A stretch of 64,000 nucleotides of DNA from NCBI RefSeq assembly GCF_014654205.1, contig NZ_BNAW01000002.1:432856-496855 (forward strand), in the 5' to 3' direction. Position 1 is the stretch's first letter; every line of letters begins with the position of its first letter. The stretch comes from Amycolatopsis bullii (lineage in GTDB: Bacteria; Actinomycetota; Actinomycetes; Mycobacteriales; Pseudonocardiaceae). Both the position numbers and the translations under genes were made by a program. Positions 33,579-41,244 of this stretch are shown here, in pieces. The notes below the pieces were generated by a model that had not been told where the DNA came from, ran no database searches, and saw only the letters and a program-made list of their open reading frames with translations.

Positions 33579-33877
33579 CGCGCGGGGTCGCGGTCGCGCG
33601 GGCGGTCTGGGGCGGCGGGATCGTGGTCGCTTCACGGTCCCTGCCGATCCCGCGGAAAGTGGCACTGGCGCTGGGAATCCGCCACCTGACCCAGGCCGCC
33701 GTCGTGCTGCGGCGGCCGGACGGGGTCGTCGCCCGCTGGGGCTGGACGATCGACGTCGCGCACAGTGTGAGCATGCTCGGCCTGGCCGCGGTGTCGCGCC
33801 GGTGGCGGACCGCGGCGCTGGCGAACGCGGTCGTCGCGGCCGCTTGGGCTCGTACGGGAAAACGGAGGCAGTCATGA
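33575..33877 (+). CDS. Small predicted membrane protein, 100 aa
   Basis: A 100-residue protein starting GTG at 33575, overlapping the previous stop by four bases and ending in an ATGA overlap with the SDR gene. It contains hydrophobic segments at about residues 6-22, 30-45 and 60-95 with interspersed Arg, so one to three membrane helices are possible. No family is recognised. Its tight coupling between the YdiJ-like dehydrogenase and the SDR suggests a membrane anchor or scaffold for this operon. Confidence 0.65.
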   Translation: MTRGVAVARAVWGGGIVVASRSLPIPRKVALALGIRHLTQAAVVLRRPDGVVARWGWTIDVAHSVSMLGLAAVSRRWRTAALANAVVAAAWARTGKRRQS

Positions 33878-34872
33878 ACCAGGTCGTCGTCGTGACCGGA
33901 GCCAGTGGCGGCATCGGCCGCGCCGTCGCGCGGGCGTTCGGGGCCCGGCAGGCCCGGGTGGCCCTGCTCGCACGGGGCAAGGAAGGCCTCGAAGCGGCCG
34001 CGGAAGACGTCACCCGCGCCGGGGGAACGGCCCTGGCCATCCCCACCGACGTCGCCGACTTCGAGCAGGTCGACGCCGCCGCGGCCCGGGTCGAGGAGGA
34101 GCTGGGCCCGATCGACGTGTGGGTCAACGTCGCGTTCACGTCGGTGTTCGCGCCCTTCGGCGAGATCGAGCCGGAGGAGTTCCGCCGCGTCACCGAAGTG
34201 AGTTACCTCGGCTACGTCCACGGCACGATGGCCGCCCTGCACCGGATGAAGGAGCGCGACCGCGGCACGATCGTGCAGGTCGGCTCGGCGCTGGCGTACC
34301 GCGGGATTCCGTTGCAGAGCGCGTATTGCGGGGCGAAGCACGCGATCCAGGGGTTCAACGAGGCGTTGCGCTGCGAGCTCCTGCACGACGGCAGCGGCGT
34401 CCGCACGACGATGGTGCAGATGCCGGCGGTCAACACCCCGCAGTTCTCGTGGGTCCGGTCCAAGCTGCCGCACCAGGCCCAGCCGGTGCCGCCGATCTAC
34501 CAGCCGGAGGTCGCCGCCCGCGCGGTGGTGCACGCGGCCGACCACCCGCGCCGCCGCGAGTACTGGGTGGGCGGGAGCACGGTCGGGACGCTGCTCGCGA
34601 ACGCCGTCGCACCGGGGGTCCTCGATCGCTACCTGGCGAAGACGGGTTACCGGTCCCAGCAGACGCGGGCGAAGAAGTCCCCGGACCAGCCGGAAAACCT
34701 GTGGTCGCCGGCGGATCGCGAGCGGGACTTCGGTGCACACGGCCAGTTCGACGACAAGGCGACGCCGAAGAGCGTGCAGCTGTGGGCGAGCCGGCACCAC
34801 GGCGTCGTCGCGGCGGCCGGCGGTGCCTTGGCGGCGACGGCGCTGGCGGTGTGGCGGCGGGCCCGGGCCTGA
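33874..34872 (+). CDS. Short-chain dehydrogenase/reductase with C-terminal membrane tail
   Basis: A 332-residue classical SDR. The nucleotide-binding motif is TGASGGIG (about residues 8-15), the active site has S and Y in GSALAYRG...SAYCGAKHA (YxxxK near 152-156), and the SDR core ends near 250. An unusual extension (about 250-332) ends with a hydrophobic helix (GVVAAAGGALAATALAVW) followed by Arg residues. This mirrors the tail of the upstream YdiJ-like protein. It is the last gene of the 27296-34872 operon; the ATG overlaps the small membrane protein and has a GGAGG ribosome site. NAD(P)-dependent oxidation or reduction of an operon intermediate is inferred. Confidence 0.83.
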   Translation: MNQVVVVTGASGGIGRAVARAFGARQARVALLARGKEGLEAAAEDVTRAGGTALAIPTDVADFEQVDAAAARVEEELGPIDVWVNVAFTSVFAPFGEIEPEEFRRVTEVSYLGYVHGTMAALHRMKERDRGTIVQVGSALAYRGIPLQSAYCGAKHAIQGFNEALRCELLHDGSGVRTTMVQMPAVNTPQFSWVRSKLPHQAQPVPPIYQPEVAARAVVHAADHPRRREYWVGGSTVGTLLANAVAPGVLDRYLAKTGYRSQQTRAKKSPDQPENLWSPADRERDFGAHGQFDDKATPKSVQLWASRHHGVVAAAGGALAATALAVWRRARA

Positions 34873-34906
34873 CCGGGCGCGATCGCGATCGGCCCGGCGC
34901 CGCCGG

Positions 34907-34960
34907 ACCTCGGCCGAAAGGACGAGGCCGCGGCGCCCGGACCGCCCCTTCGGCCGAGGT
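34907..34960 (+). terminator. Inverted repeat after the SDR operon
   Basis: ACCTCGGCCGAA (34907-34918) and TTCGGCCGAGGT (34949-34960) pair perfectly over 12 bp around a 30-nt GC-rich loop that can form its own hairpins. It is the only terminator candidate between the operon and the exported protein at 35013. Confidence 0.45.
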
Positions 34961-35012
34961 GACCTGCCCTTTCCCTCCCCTACCTTGATCGTCAGGTGGG
35001 GAGGAGGGACCC

Positions 35013-35447
35013 GTGAAGTTCACCGCCAAGCGAATCGTCGTGTCCGGGGCCGTGGCCGGGGTCGCCGTGGTGGCCGCCGGGGCCACCGTGATCGCCACCG
35101 CCGCGGATCCCGTCTCCCCGGAGGTCGTCAGCGCCGTCCCCGCGGAAGCCGGGCACGAGAACGAAGGCAAGTACACCACCGGCGACTACGTGCTGGACGT
35201 GCACGAACTCGACGACGACGGCGAAGGCCTCACCACCGCCATCGGGCCGCACACCAGCTACTACTCGAAAACCTTGCACGGTACCGGGAACCGGCAGCAC
35301 ACGGTCGTCAAGTTCTCGGCCGGGGTGGACGGGCCGGTCTTCTTCACCTATCCCGTTCCCGCGCCCGGCCGGGTCGTCGACTGCGTGGCCTCCGGGACCG
35401 AGGCCGCGCCGCAGGTGCGGTGCGAGACCAGGTTGCCCGCCGGGTGA
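35013..35447 (+). CDS. Exported hypothetical protein, 144 aa
   Basis: A 144-residue protein with an N-terminal hydrophobic helix (about residues 10-30) acting as a signal or anchor. The exported part of about 110 residues is acidic in its first half (VHELDDDGEG) and ends in a Cys pair (VDCVASG...VRCETR) that may form a disulfide. No domain was recognised. The GTG start is supported by a long GGAGGAGGGA ribosome site. It is followed after 58 bp by another exported protein on the same strand. Confidence 0.7.
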   Translation: MKFTAKRIVVSGAVAGVAVVAAGATVIATAADPVSPEVVSAVPAEAGHENEGKYTTGDYVLDVHELDDDGEGLTTAIGPHTSYYSKTLHGTGNRQHTVVKFSAGVDGPVFFTYPVPAPGRVVDCVASGTEAAPQVRCETRLPAG

Positions 35448-35505
35448 TCGGCTCGGTACAGTCCGGAGTGACGCCGCGTTGCCCCTTCGATCCCAGGAGC
35501 ACGAC

Positions 35506-36456
35506 GTGCGTACTCTCCTCTGCCTCGCCGCGGTCCTTCTCGCCGTTCCCGTCGATAGTGCCGCGGCCGCCACCACGCGGAAGTGGCCCGGCGATCCCGC
35601 CGTCGCGGTCGCCGATCCCGCCGGTGTCCTGGGCGACAACGTCAGCGGGCTTTCCTTCGACGGCCCCGATGTGCTGTGGGCGGTCAAGAACGGCCCGGGC
35701 ACCCTCTACCGGCTCGTCCGCGACGGCAGCGGCTGGCGGCCCGCCGCCGACTGGCCGCTGCGCTACCGGGACGGCGGCGGCGACCCGGACGCCGAAGGGG
35801 TCGTCGTCACACCCGACGGCCTTTTCGCCGCCACCGAACGCGACAACGACGGCGACGGCAGCCTGCTGAAGGTGCTCCGGTACGACACCGGATCGACCGC
35901 GAGCGAGCTCGCCGCCACCGCCGAGTGGGATCTCACCGGCGACCTGCCCGCCGTCGACGACAACGGCGGTTTCGAAGGCATCACCTGGATCCCGGACGGC
36001 TTCCTCACCGCCGGCGGGTTCCGCGACGACCACACCGAGGCCCGCTACGACCCCAGCCGCTACCCGGGCCACGGGACCGGCCTCTACTTCCTCGGCCTCG
36101 AAGACACCGGCAGGGTCTACGCCTACGCCCTCGACCAGGCCGGCGGCGGGTTCACCCGGGTGGCGTCCTTCCCGTCCGGCTTCCCGAAGGTCATGGAGCT
36201 GGAATTCGACCCGGCGACCGGCAGCCTCTGGTCGGTCTGCGACGACACCTGCTCCGGCAAATCGGCGACGTTGAAGCTCTCCGGCGGCCGGTTCACCGTC
36301 ACCGCGACCTACGCGCGGCCGTCGAAGATGCCGAACCACAACAACGAAGGGTTCGCCATCTCCCCGGTCTGCGCCGCCGGGCACCGGGCGGTCGTCTGGG
36401 CCGACGACGGCAACGACGGCGGCCACGCCCTGCGGACCGGGACGTTGCCCTGCTGA
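35506..36456 (+). CDS. Secreted phytase-like / esterase-like beta-propeller protein
   Basis: A 316-residue exported protein with a Sec signal (residues 1-23, cleavage after SAAAA). Its fold resembles the esterase-like phytase-like family (a beta-propeller), with GLSFDGPDVLWAVKN, DAEGVVVTPDGLFAATERDNDGDG and GFEGITWIPDGFL repeats. The Asp-rich stretches suggest calcium binding. C-terminal Cys residues probably pair. Phosphate-ester hydrolysis is possible but not shown. The GTG start follows an AGGAG site. It ends in a hairpin shared with the convergent TetR gene. Confidence 0.7.
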   Translation: MRTLLCLAAVLLAVPVDSAAAATTRKWPGDPAVAVADPAGVLGDNVSGLSFDGPDVLWAVKNGPGTLYRLVRDGSGWRPAADWPLRYRDGGGDPDAEGVVVTPDGLFAATERDNDGDGSLLKVLRYDTGSTASELAATAEWDLTGDLPAVDDNGGFEGITWIPDGFLTAGGFRDDHTEARYDPSRYPGHGTGLYFLGLEDTGRVYAYALDQAGGGFTRVASFPSGFPKVMELEFDPATGSLWSVCDDTCSGKSATLKLSGGRFTVTATYARPSKMPNHNNEGFAISPVCAAGHRAVVWADDGNDGGHALRTGTLPC

Positions 36457-36473
36457 AGGCTCAGCCGCCCTGG

Positions 36474-36517
36474 CCCGGCCGGTGTTCGCCTCCGCGACCC
36501 GGGTGAACCCGGCCGGG
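36474..36517. terminator. Bidirectional terminator between convergent genes
   Basis: CCCGGCCGG-t-GTTC (36474-36487 approximately) pairs with GAACCCGGCCGGG (36505-36517), a 13-bp stem with one bulge, between the phytase-like gene and the TetR gene. The remaining convergent spacer (36518-36588) holds nothing else recognisable. Confidence 0.6.
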
Positions 36518-36588
36518 ACGCGCGGGAGGTCGACCGTCCGCACCAGGTCGGGCGTCCGCGGCAGGACGGCGAGGTCGCCGGCCGGAGA

Positions 36589-37788
36589 TCACAGGCCGAG
36601 GGCGCTAACCAGCAAGGCGGCCACCGCGGCGCGGTGCTCCGGGTGGTCCGCCCACCGCAGCCGCCGGCCGGCCTCGACCACCACGCCGAACCCGGCGTGC
36701 ACCAGCACCCGGGCCTGGCGCGTGTCGAGCTCCGGGCGGGCCTCGCGCAGGTGCTGCTCCCAGACGGCGATGTGCTCGCGCTGCGCCGCGACCAGTGGGC
36801 CGCGCAGGCCGTCGGGCAGGCCGGCGATTTCCGCGTTGGCCAGGCTGTTGAGAGCACTGTGCTCGAAGCTGTACGCCACGTACGTCGCCGTCAGGGCGTT
36901 CAGGGCTTCGTGCGGGCCGGTCGTCCCGCGCAGGTTGTGCTCGACCGCCTGGGCCAGCAGGTCCGCGGCCTGCAGGCAGGCCGCGGCCAGGATGTCGGCC
37001 TTGCCCGGGAAGTAGCGGTAGAGCGCCGAGGGCACCAGCCCCACCGCCTCGGCGATCCGGCCGTTGGTCACGGTGGCGAACCCGTCCCGTTCGAACAGCG
37101 GGACGGCGGCCGCGAGGATTTCCGAACGCCGCGTCCGGGGCACCGGCGGGGCGGGGATCTCGACGGCGGGCGCGGGCGCCGCGGCGGGATCGGTGGCGGC
37201 GACGCGCCGGGCGGCGGCCCGCAGCAGGTCCTCGACCCGGCGCTGGGCGATCGCGTTGTGGTGCGTCGTGATCGACCCGATCGCCCCCAGTGCCGCCACG
37301 GCCCGCAGGTGCTCGCCGGGCCACGGGTGCTCGCGCCGCACCGCCGCCGCCACGCGCTCGACGACGTGCGCGAACTTGCCCGCGAGCTGCCGGCGGTCTT
37401 CACGCTCGAGGTACCGGGCCTCCCAGCGGTACACCCCGCCGGTCTCCCGGTGGGCGACGGTGACCCGGGTGACGGCGGCGAAGATCTCCGCCAGGGACGC
37501 CGCCGGGGGCACGTCGGCGAGTGCCGCGACGAGCCGGTCCGCCATCACGTTCGCGCACGCGGCGAACAGGGCGTACTTGTTCGGGAAGTGCCGGTACAGG
37601 GCGGCCGCGGTGATGCCCACGCGCGCCGCGATCTCCTCCATCGACGCCGCGTGGTAGCCGCGCTCGCTGAACACCGCGGCGCCCGCCTCGACGACGAGCT
37701 GCCTGCGGTTGCGGGGCCGGACGGCCGCGGCCGGCTCGGCGGTCACCGGGCGGAGGGGTGCGGAAGTCGGGCCATACGTGCCAGTCAA
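36589..37788 (-). CDS. Double-headed TetR-family regulator (two DNA-binding domains)
   Basis: A 399-residue protein with two complete TetR units in tandem. The first HTH is at about residues 28-72 (MEEIAARVGITAAALYRHFPNKYALF). The second is at about 224-266 (NGRIAEAVGLVPSALYRYFPGKADIL). Each is followed by a helical ligand/dimer domain. Such a fusion could act as a covalent dimer. It is divergent from the rubber oxygenase gene, the position of the TetR regulator LcpR in rubber degraders, so control of lcp is likely. The TTG start at 37788 is uncertain; GTG 37746 would remove 14 residues without touching the HTH. Confidence 0.82.
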   Translation of the reverse strand: MTGTYGPTSAPLRPVTAEPAAAVRPRNRRQLVVEAGAAVFSERGYHAASMEEIAARVGITAAALYRHFPNKYALFAACANVMADRLVAALADVPPAASLAEIFAAVTRVTVAHRETGGVYRWEARYLEREDRRQLAGKFAHVVERVAAAVRREHPWPGEHLRAVAALGAIGSITTHHNAIAQRRVEDLLRAAARRVAATDPAAAPAPAVEIPAPPVPRTRRSEILAAAVPLFERDGFATVTNGRIAEAVGLVPSALYRYFPGKADILAAACLQAADLLAQAVEHNLRGTTGPHEALNALTATYVAYSFEHSALNSLANAEIAGLPDGLRGPLVAAQREHIAVWEQHLREARPELDTRQARVLVHAGFGVVVEAGRRLRWADHPEHRAAVAALLVSALGL

Positions 37789-37806
37789 CCACAGGACGAC
37801 CGGGTC

Positions 37807-37835
37807 TTGCCGACGCGCGAGTCACCTTCTATGTT
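37807..37835 (+). promoter_or_regulatory. Probable lcp promoter
   Basis: TTGCCG (37807-37812) and TATGTT (37830-37835) are separated by exactly 17 bp, giving a reasonable vegetative promoter with a leader of about 50 nt. The dyads CTTC...GAAG (37826-37843) and TTCC-TATCAA-GGAA (37864-37877) overlap or follow it and could be TetR binding sites. Confidence 0.5.
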
Positions 37836-37890
37836 AATGAAGAATCTCCTCACGAAGAGCCCATTCCTATCAAGGAAGCTAGGTAAGTGA

Positions 37891-39072
37891 ATGAGCAATC
37901 TCAGCAGGAGGAACGTTCTCTCCCTCGGTGTCGCGCTGGGTCTGGTGAGTGCGGCGAGCGCCGTCCCGGCCTGGGCGTCGACCGACGGCGCCGACCCGTG
38001 GTGGGTCTGGGACGACGAGGTCGACCGGCTGGTGGCCGGGCTCGTCGACGGCGGCCGGGTGCCCGCGGTCAACACCGCGCTGCGGTCGTGGACGGACAAC
38101 GACGACCCGCTGCCGTCCGGCCTGCCCGACGACCTCGACGGCTGGCTCCGGCGGGTCAACCGGCTGCCCTCGTGGGCCGACCCCGCCAAGCTGCGCCGCG
38201 CCGCCGACTTCAACCGGCGCAAGGACACCTACCTGTTCCTGCTCTACGGCCTCGGCAGCGGGATCATGAGCACGGTCATCCCGCGGGAGGCCCGGTCGGT
38301 CTACTGGTCCGCGGGCGGCGCCGCCATGCAGGACCGCGCGGCCAAGACCTTCACCTTCGGCTACGACCTGAGCGAAGCCGGCGCGTTCGAGCCCTCGGGC
38401 CAGTTCGTCGTCACGGCGAACAAGACCCGCCTGGTGCACGCCGCGGTCCGCCACCTGCTGCCGCAGTCACCGCACTGGCGGGCGGTCGCCGACGAGCGGA
38501 TCCCGATCAGCAACGGCGACATCCTGGTCACCTTCCACAGCCTCGGCACGTTCGTGCACCGGAAGCTGCGCGAGTGGCACGTGCCGATGTCGGCCGCGGA
38601 CGAGGACGCCTTCCTGCACCAGTGGCAGGTCGCCATCCACCTGCTCGGCGTGCGGGACGAGTTCATCCCGCAGACGTGGGCCGCGGCCGACGCGCAGTCC
38701 GCCCAGGTGCTCACCCCACTGCTCGCCCCGACGCCCGAAGGGAAGGAGCTCGCGGCGGACCTGCTCGGGCTGACCGCGCAGATCGACCTCGGCGTCACCC
38801 GGGGCTTCCTGAACGAGTTCGTGCGGTACGTGCTCAGCAACGAGGTCGGCGACTGGCTCGGCCTGCCGCGCGACTACGCGGCGGCCACCCTGATCCGCAC
38901 CGGGTGGCCCGCGTACATCGCCTTCCGGGAGGGCCTGCTGCCCATCGCCCCGGCCGGCTTCTTCCTGTTCGACCAGTTCATCCGCGCGCTCGCCATGCTG
39001 TTCCTCAACAAGGGCACGTCCCCGACGAGCACGCCGATCACCATCCCCACCGGCAACCGGCCGGGGGCCTGA
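37891..39072 (+). CDS. lcp: Latex clearing protein (Lcp), rubber oxygenase, DUF2236/MpaB family
   Basis: A 393-residue exported b-type heme oxygenase expected to cleave cis-1,4-polyisoprene outside the cell. A Tat-like signal (SRRNVLSLG, residues 5-13) is followed by the DUF2236 helical core. Residues known to matter in Lcp of Streptomyces sp. K30 (E148, R164, K167, T168, heme ligand H198) all have counterparts at a constant offset of 15: E133, R149, K152, T153 and H183. This makes the Lcp call strong. The gene is divergent from a double TetR regulator and ends in a hairpin shared with the convergent GH39-like gene. Confidence 0.88.
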   Translation: MSNLSRRNVLSLGVALGLVSAASAVPAWASTDGADPWWVWDDEVDRLVAGLVDGGRVPAVNTALRSWTDNDDPLPSGLPDDLDGWLRRVNRLPSWADPAKLRRAADFNRRKDTYLFLLYGLGSGIMSTVIPREARSVYWSAGGAAMQDRAAKTFTFGYDLSEAGAFEPSGQFVVTANKTRLVHAAVRHLLPQSPHWRAVADERIPISNGDILVTFHSLGTFVHRKLREWHVPMSAADEDAFLHQWQVAIHLLGVRDEFIPQTWAAADAQSAQVLTPLLAPTPEGKELAADLLGLTAQIDLGVTRGFLNEFVRYVLSNEVGDWLGLPRDYAAATLIRTGWPAYIAFREGLLPIAPAGFFLFDQFIRALAMLFLNKGTSPTSTPITIPTGNRPGA

Positions 39073-39085
39073 AGAACGTCAGGCC
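39066..39085. terminator. Hairpin that contains both convergent stop codons
   Basis: GGCCTGA-AGAACG-TCAGGCC (39066-39085) is a perfect 7-bp stem. The TGA of lcp is in the left arm and the stop of the minus-strand GH39-like gene (TCA on the + strand) is in the right arm, so one hairpin can serve both transcripts. Confidence 0.55.
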
Positions 39086-40923
39086 GGTCCCCTCCCCCAG
39101 AGCCGCCAGGTCTGGTTGAGCGGGCTGTTCTGGGTGACCGGCTTGCACGTCCACTGGATCACCGCGGCACGGGCGGCCGTGGACACCCCGCTGACGTCGA
39201 CGCACTTTCCGCTGTGGCGGGCGACGAGCTGGTAGTCGTGGGCGTCGTTGCCGCCGTAGGTCACCCGCCGCGGCGAGAACTGCTGGTTCGTGGCGCCGTC
39301 GGTGCACGTCCGCTGCTGGACGGCGGCGCCGTCGTCGGCCGAGGCACCGGCGACTTCGAGGCACTTGCCGCTCTGCCGGTTGACGACGGTGTACGCGCCC
39401 GCCACCCCGGAAACCGGGCGGAAGGTCCACTGCTGCTGGTCGCCGCCCTCGCAGAAGTCCTGCTGCTGCCGGTTGCCGTCCGCGGTGCCCAGGTCGGTGT
39501 TGTCCAGGCACTGCTGGGAGTGCTGGGCGACCGCGACGGTCTGGAAGCTGCCGTCCGACGGCGGCAGCAGGGTGATGCTGAAGGCGTCGTCGATCGTCGT
39601 GTGCGGGACGGCGACGGTCACGGCGTTGCCGGACACCGTGACCACGGAGTCCCGGATGGTCACCGGGCTCTGCACCGCGGCACCGCCGTTGAACGGGATC
39701 TGCTGGACGACGACCCGCACCTGGTTGTTCTGGACGACGCCGGAGGTGGTGTCCAGGCGCTGCAGGGCGACCGCGACGTTCCCGGTCGTGCCCCCTCCGC
39801 CGACCAGGACCTTCGCCACCCCGGCCGCCTTCGTGGCGAACGGGTCGTAGGCCGGGCTGGGCTTCGACGTCACGATCTGCCCGGTCTGCGAGCCGTAGAA
39901 GCGGTAGGCCCACCACTCGCCCTTGGGCAGGTACCGGCCCGCGGTGTTGCGGACGAGCAGGTTGGCGAGGTCGTTGTGCAGGTTTCCGGCGCTCGCCCAG
40001 TTGGCGCGCAGCCCGTCGGCCCCGGCCCGCTCCAGGCGGGCGATGTACCAGGCGCCGTCGCCGGGGTTCTGCTCGTTCGAAGCCCCGTATTCGTTGATCT
40101 GGTAGGGCCGCGGGTGCGGGATGCCGCGCGAGCCGAGTGACGCGTCGGCCGCGGCGACGTTCGCCACCGGATCACCCGGCAGGGAGTGCCAGCTGACGAT
40201 GTCGGGAACGGTGTTCGAGCCGCGCACGAAGTCGAGGTACTGCGTCCACCAGCTCGCCGAGGTGGAGGGAACGCCGGCGAGGCTGGGCCCGACGATCGCG
40301 TGCGCCGGGAAGGCCGCCCGGATGCGCTGGTACGCGCGCTGCCACAGGGCGAAGTACTGGCTCTGCGGCCGGTTCCAGAACAGCGTGATGTTGGGTTCGT
40401 TCCAGAGGTCCCACTCCACCGGGGCGCCCGTCGCGCGCACGTCGTCGATCACGCGGGTGAGGAAGTTGTCGTAGTCGGTCCAGTCGCCGTTGTCGCCGGG
40501 GAACCGGGAAATCGGGTAGCCGTCGGCACCCCACAGGTCGTGGACGAGCAGGACGAACTGGCCGCCGAGCGAGCGGGTGCGCAGCAGTTGGGCACGGGTG
40601 GCGCTCCACCGCCGGTCGTACTTGCCCGACACCCACCCGCCCGGGCTGTCCAGCTGCGCGCCGCCGGCCCGCATCGCCTGGAAGCGCACGTCGCGGAAGA
40701 AGTGGTCGGGCGGGTTCGCGGCGTTCTCGGTCATGCCGTAGATCCACCCGGAAGCCCGGTAGGTGGGTGCTCCGCCGACGGCGGAGAAGTCGACGGAGAC
40801 CGACTCGTCCGCGGCCCCGGCCGGTGCGACGAGGGCCACGGCGGAAGCACCGGTCAGTGCTCCGGTGAGCAGGAGGGCAGCCAGGCCGCGGCGGACGCGG
40901 GGCCGCTGGCGCGAGAGGTCCAC
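39079..40923 (-). CDS. Secreted GH39-like (clan A) hydrolase with C-terminal RICIN/CBM13 domain
   Basis: A 614-residue exported enzyme. It has a Sec signal (residues 1-38), then a (beta/alpha)8 barrel (about 45-330) in which WDLWNEPN supplies the acid/base Glu and YQINEYG the probable nucleophile Glu. A beta-sandwich follows (about 350-450), and a ricin-type lectin domain (about 460-614) with QxW-like repeats (QQQWTF, NQQFSP, NQTWRL) binds polysaccharide. GH39 includes beta-xylosidases; relatives also act on arabinan. The GTG start has AAAGGAGT upstream. Two LacI-type operators lie in its promoter region. Confidence 0.78.
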   Translation of the reverse strand: MDLSRQRPRVRRGLAALLLTGALTGASAVALVAPAGAADESVSVDFSAVGGAPTYRASGWIYGMTENAANPPDHFFRDVRFQAMRAGGAQLDSPGGWVSGKYDRRWSATRAQLLRTRSLGGQFVLLVHDLWGADGYPISRFPGDNGDWTDYDNFLTRVIDDVRATGAPVEWDLWNEPNITLFWNRPQSQYFALWQRAYQRIRAAFPAHAIVGPSLAGVPSTSASWWTQYLDFVRGSNTVPDIVSWHSLPGDPVANVAAADASLGSRGIPHPRPYQINEYGASNEQNPGDGAWYIARLERAGADGLRANWASAGNLHNDLANLLVRNTAGRYLPKGEWWAYRFYGSQTGQIVTSKPSPAYDPFATKAAGVAKVLVGGGGTTGNVAVALQRLDTTSGVVQNNQVRVVVQQIPFNGGAAVQSPVTIRDSVVTVSGNAVTVAVPHTTIDDAFSITLLPPSDGSFQTVAVAQHSQQCLDNTDLGTADGNRQQQDFCEGGDQQQWTFRPVSGVAGAYTVVNRQSGKCLEVAGASADDGAAVQQRTCTDGATNQQFSPRRVTYGGNDAHDYQLVARHSGKCVDVSGVSTAARAAVIQWTCKPVTQNSPLNQTWRLWGRGPA

Positions 40924-40969
40924 GGACGACTCCTTTGGCGGTGGATGAGCGGAGGCCGACGGCCGGTCA

Positions 40970-41048
40970 TCGAACCGGTTCGACCACCAAGCAAGGTACG
41001 CTGCAGGCAATTCAGCGACAATCGGCCGAATGGAGGCGAACCGGTTCG
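40970..41048 (-). promoter_or_regulatory. Two LacI-type operators (CGAACCGGTTCG) before the GH39-like gene
   Basis: TCGAACCGGTTCGA (40970-40983) and CGAACCGGTTCG (41037-41048) are perfect palindromes with the central CG typical of LacI-family operators. Their starts are about 66 bp apart, in phase for DNA looping. They lie 47-125 bp upstream of the GH39-like start. The LacI regulator encoded at 42719-43762 is the obvious candidate. Confidence 0.7.
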
Positions 41049-41078
41049 GCGCGGGGTGGGGGCTCTCCCGGGCACGCA

Positions 41079-41125
41079 GTGAATGACTCATTCCTGGCGT
41101 CGGAGGTCAGGAATGAGTCATTCAC
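41079..41125. repeat. 18-bp perfect inverted repeat, probable dispersed intergenic element
   Basis: GTGAATGACTCATTCCTG (41079-41096) and its exact complement (41108-41125) flank an 11-nt loop. It is too far from the neighbouring minus-strand stop to be its only terminator. Peptides from this sequence in any frame (NDSF...NESF) are familiar to me as spurious translations in Amycolatopsis genomes, so I regard it as a multicopy hairpin. Confidence 0.65.
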
Positions 41126-41189
41126 CGCATCCGGCACGGCACGGCACTCCCCTGGCCCGAGCCCGGTCCGGCCGGCGCGCACACCGAAA

Positions 41190-41225
41190 GGGGCTTCCCC
41201 CGCGCCACCACGCGGGGAAAGCCCC
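41190..41225 (-). terminator. Terminator of the CE1-LacI-GH54 operon
   Basis: GGGGCTTCCCCCGCG pairs with CGCGGGGAAAGCCCC with one mismatch across a short loop, 20 bp past the GH54 stop on the minus strand. Confidence 0.65.
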
Positions 41226-41244
41226 TCCCGTCCGCCCCAGCGGC

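Noticed and set aside
30216..34193. A 1325-codon open frame on the minus strand opposite the YdiJ-like gene
   Set aside because: Codon composition is the mirror of the coding strand, no domain is recognisable, and the plus-strand genes are clearly real.
36518..36588. Possible remnant gene between the phytase-like and TetR genes
   Set aside because: The short minus-strand translation has no start, domain or extension; treated as convergent spacer.
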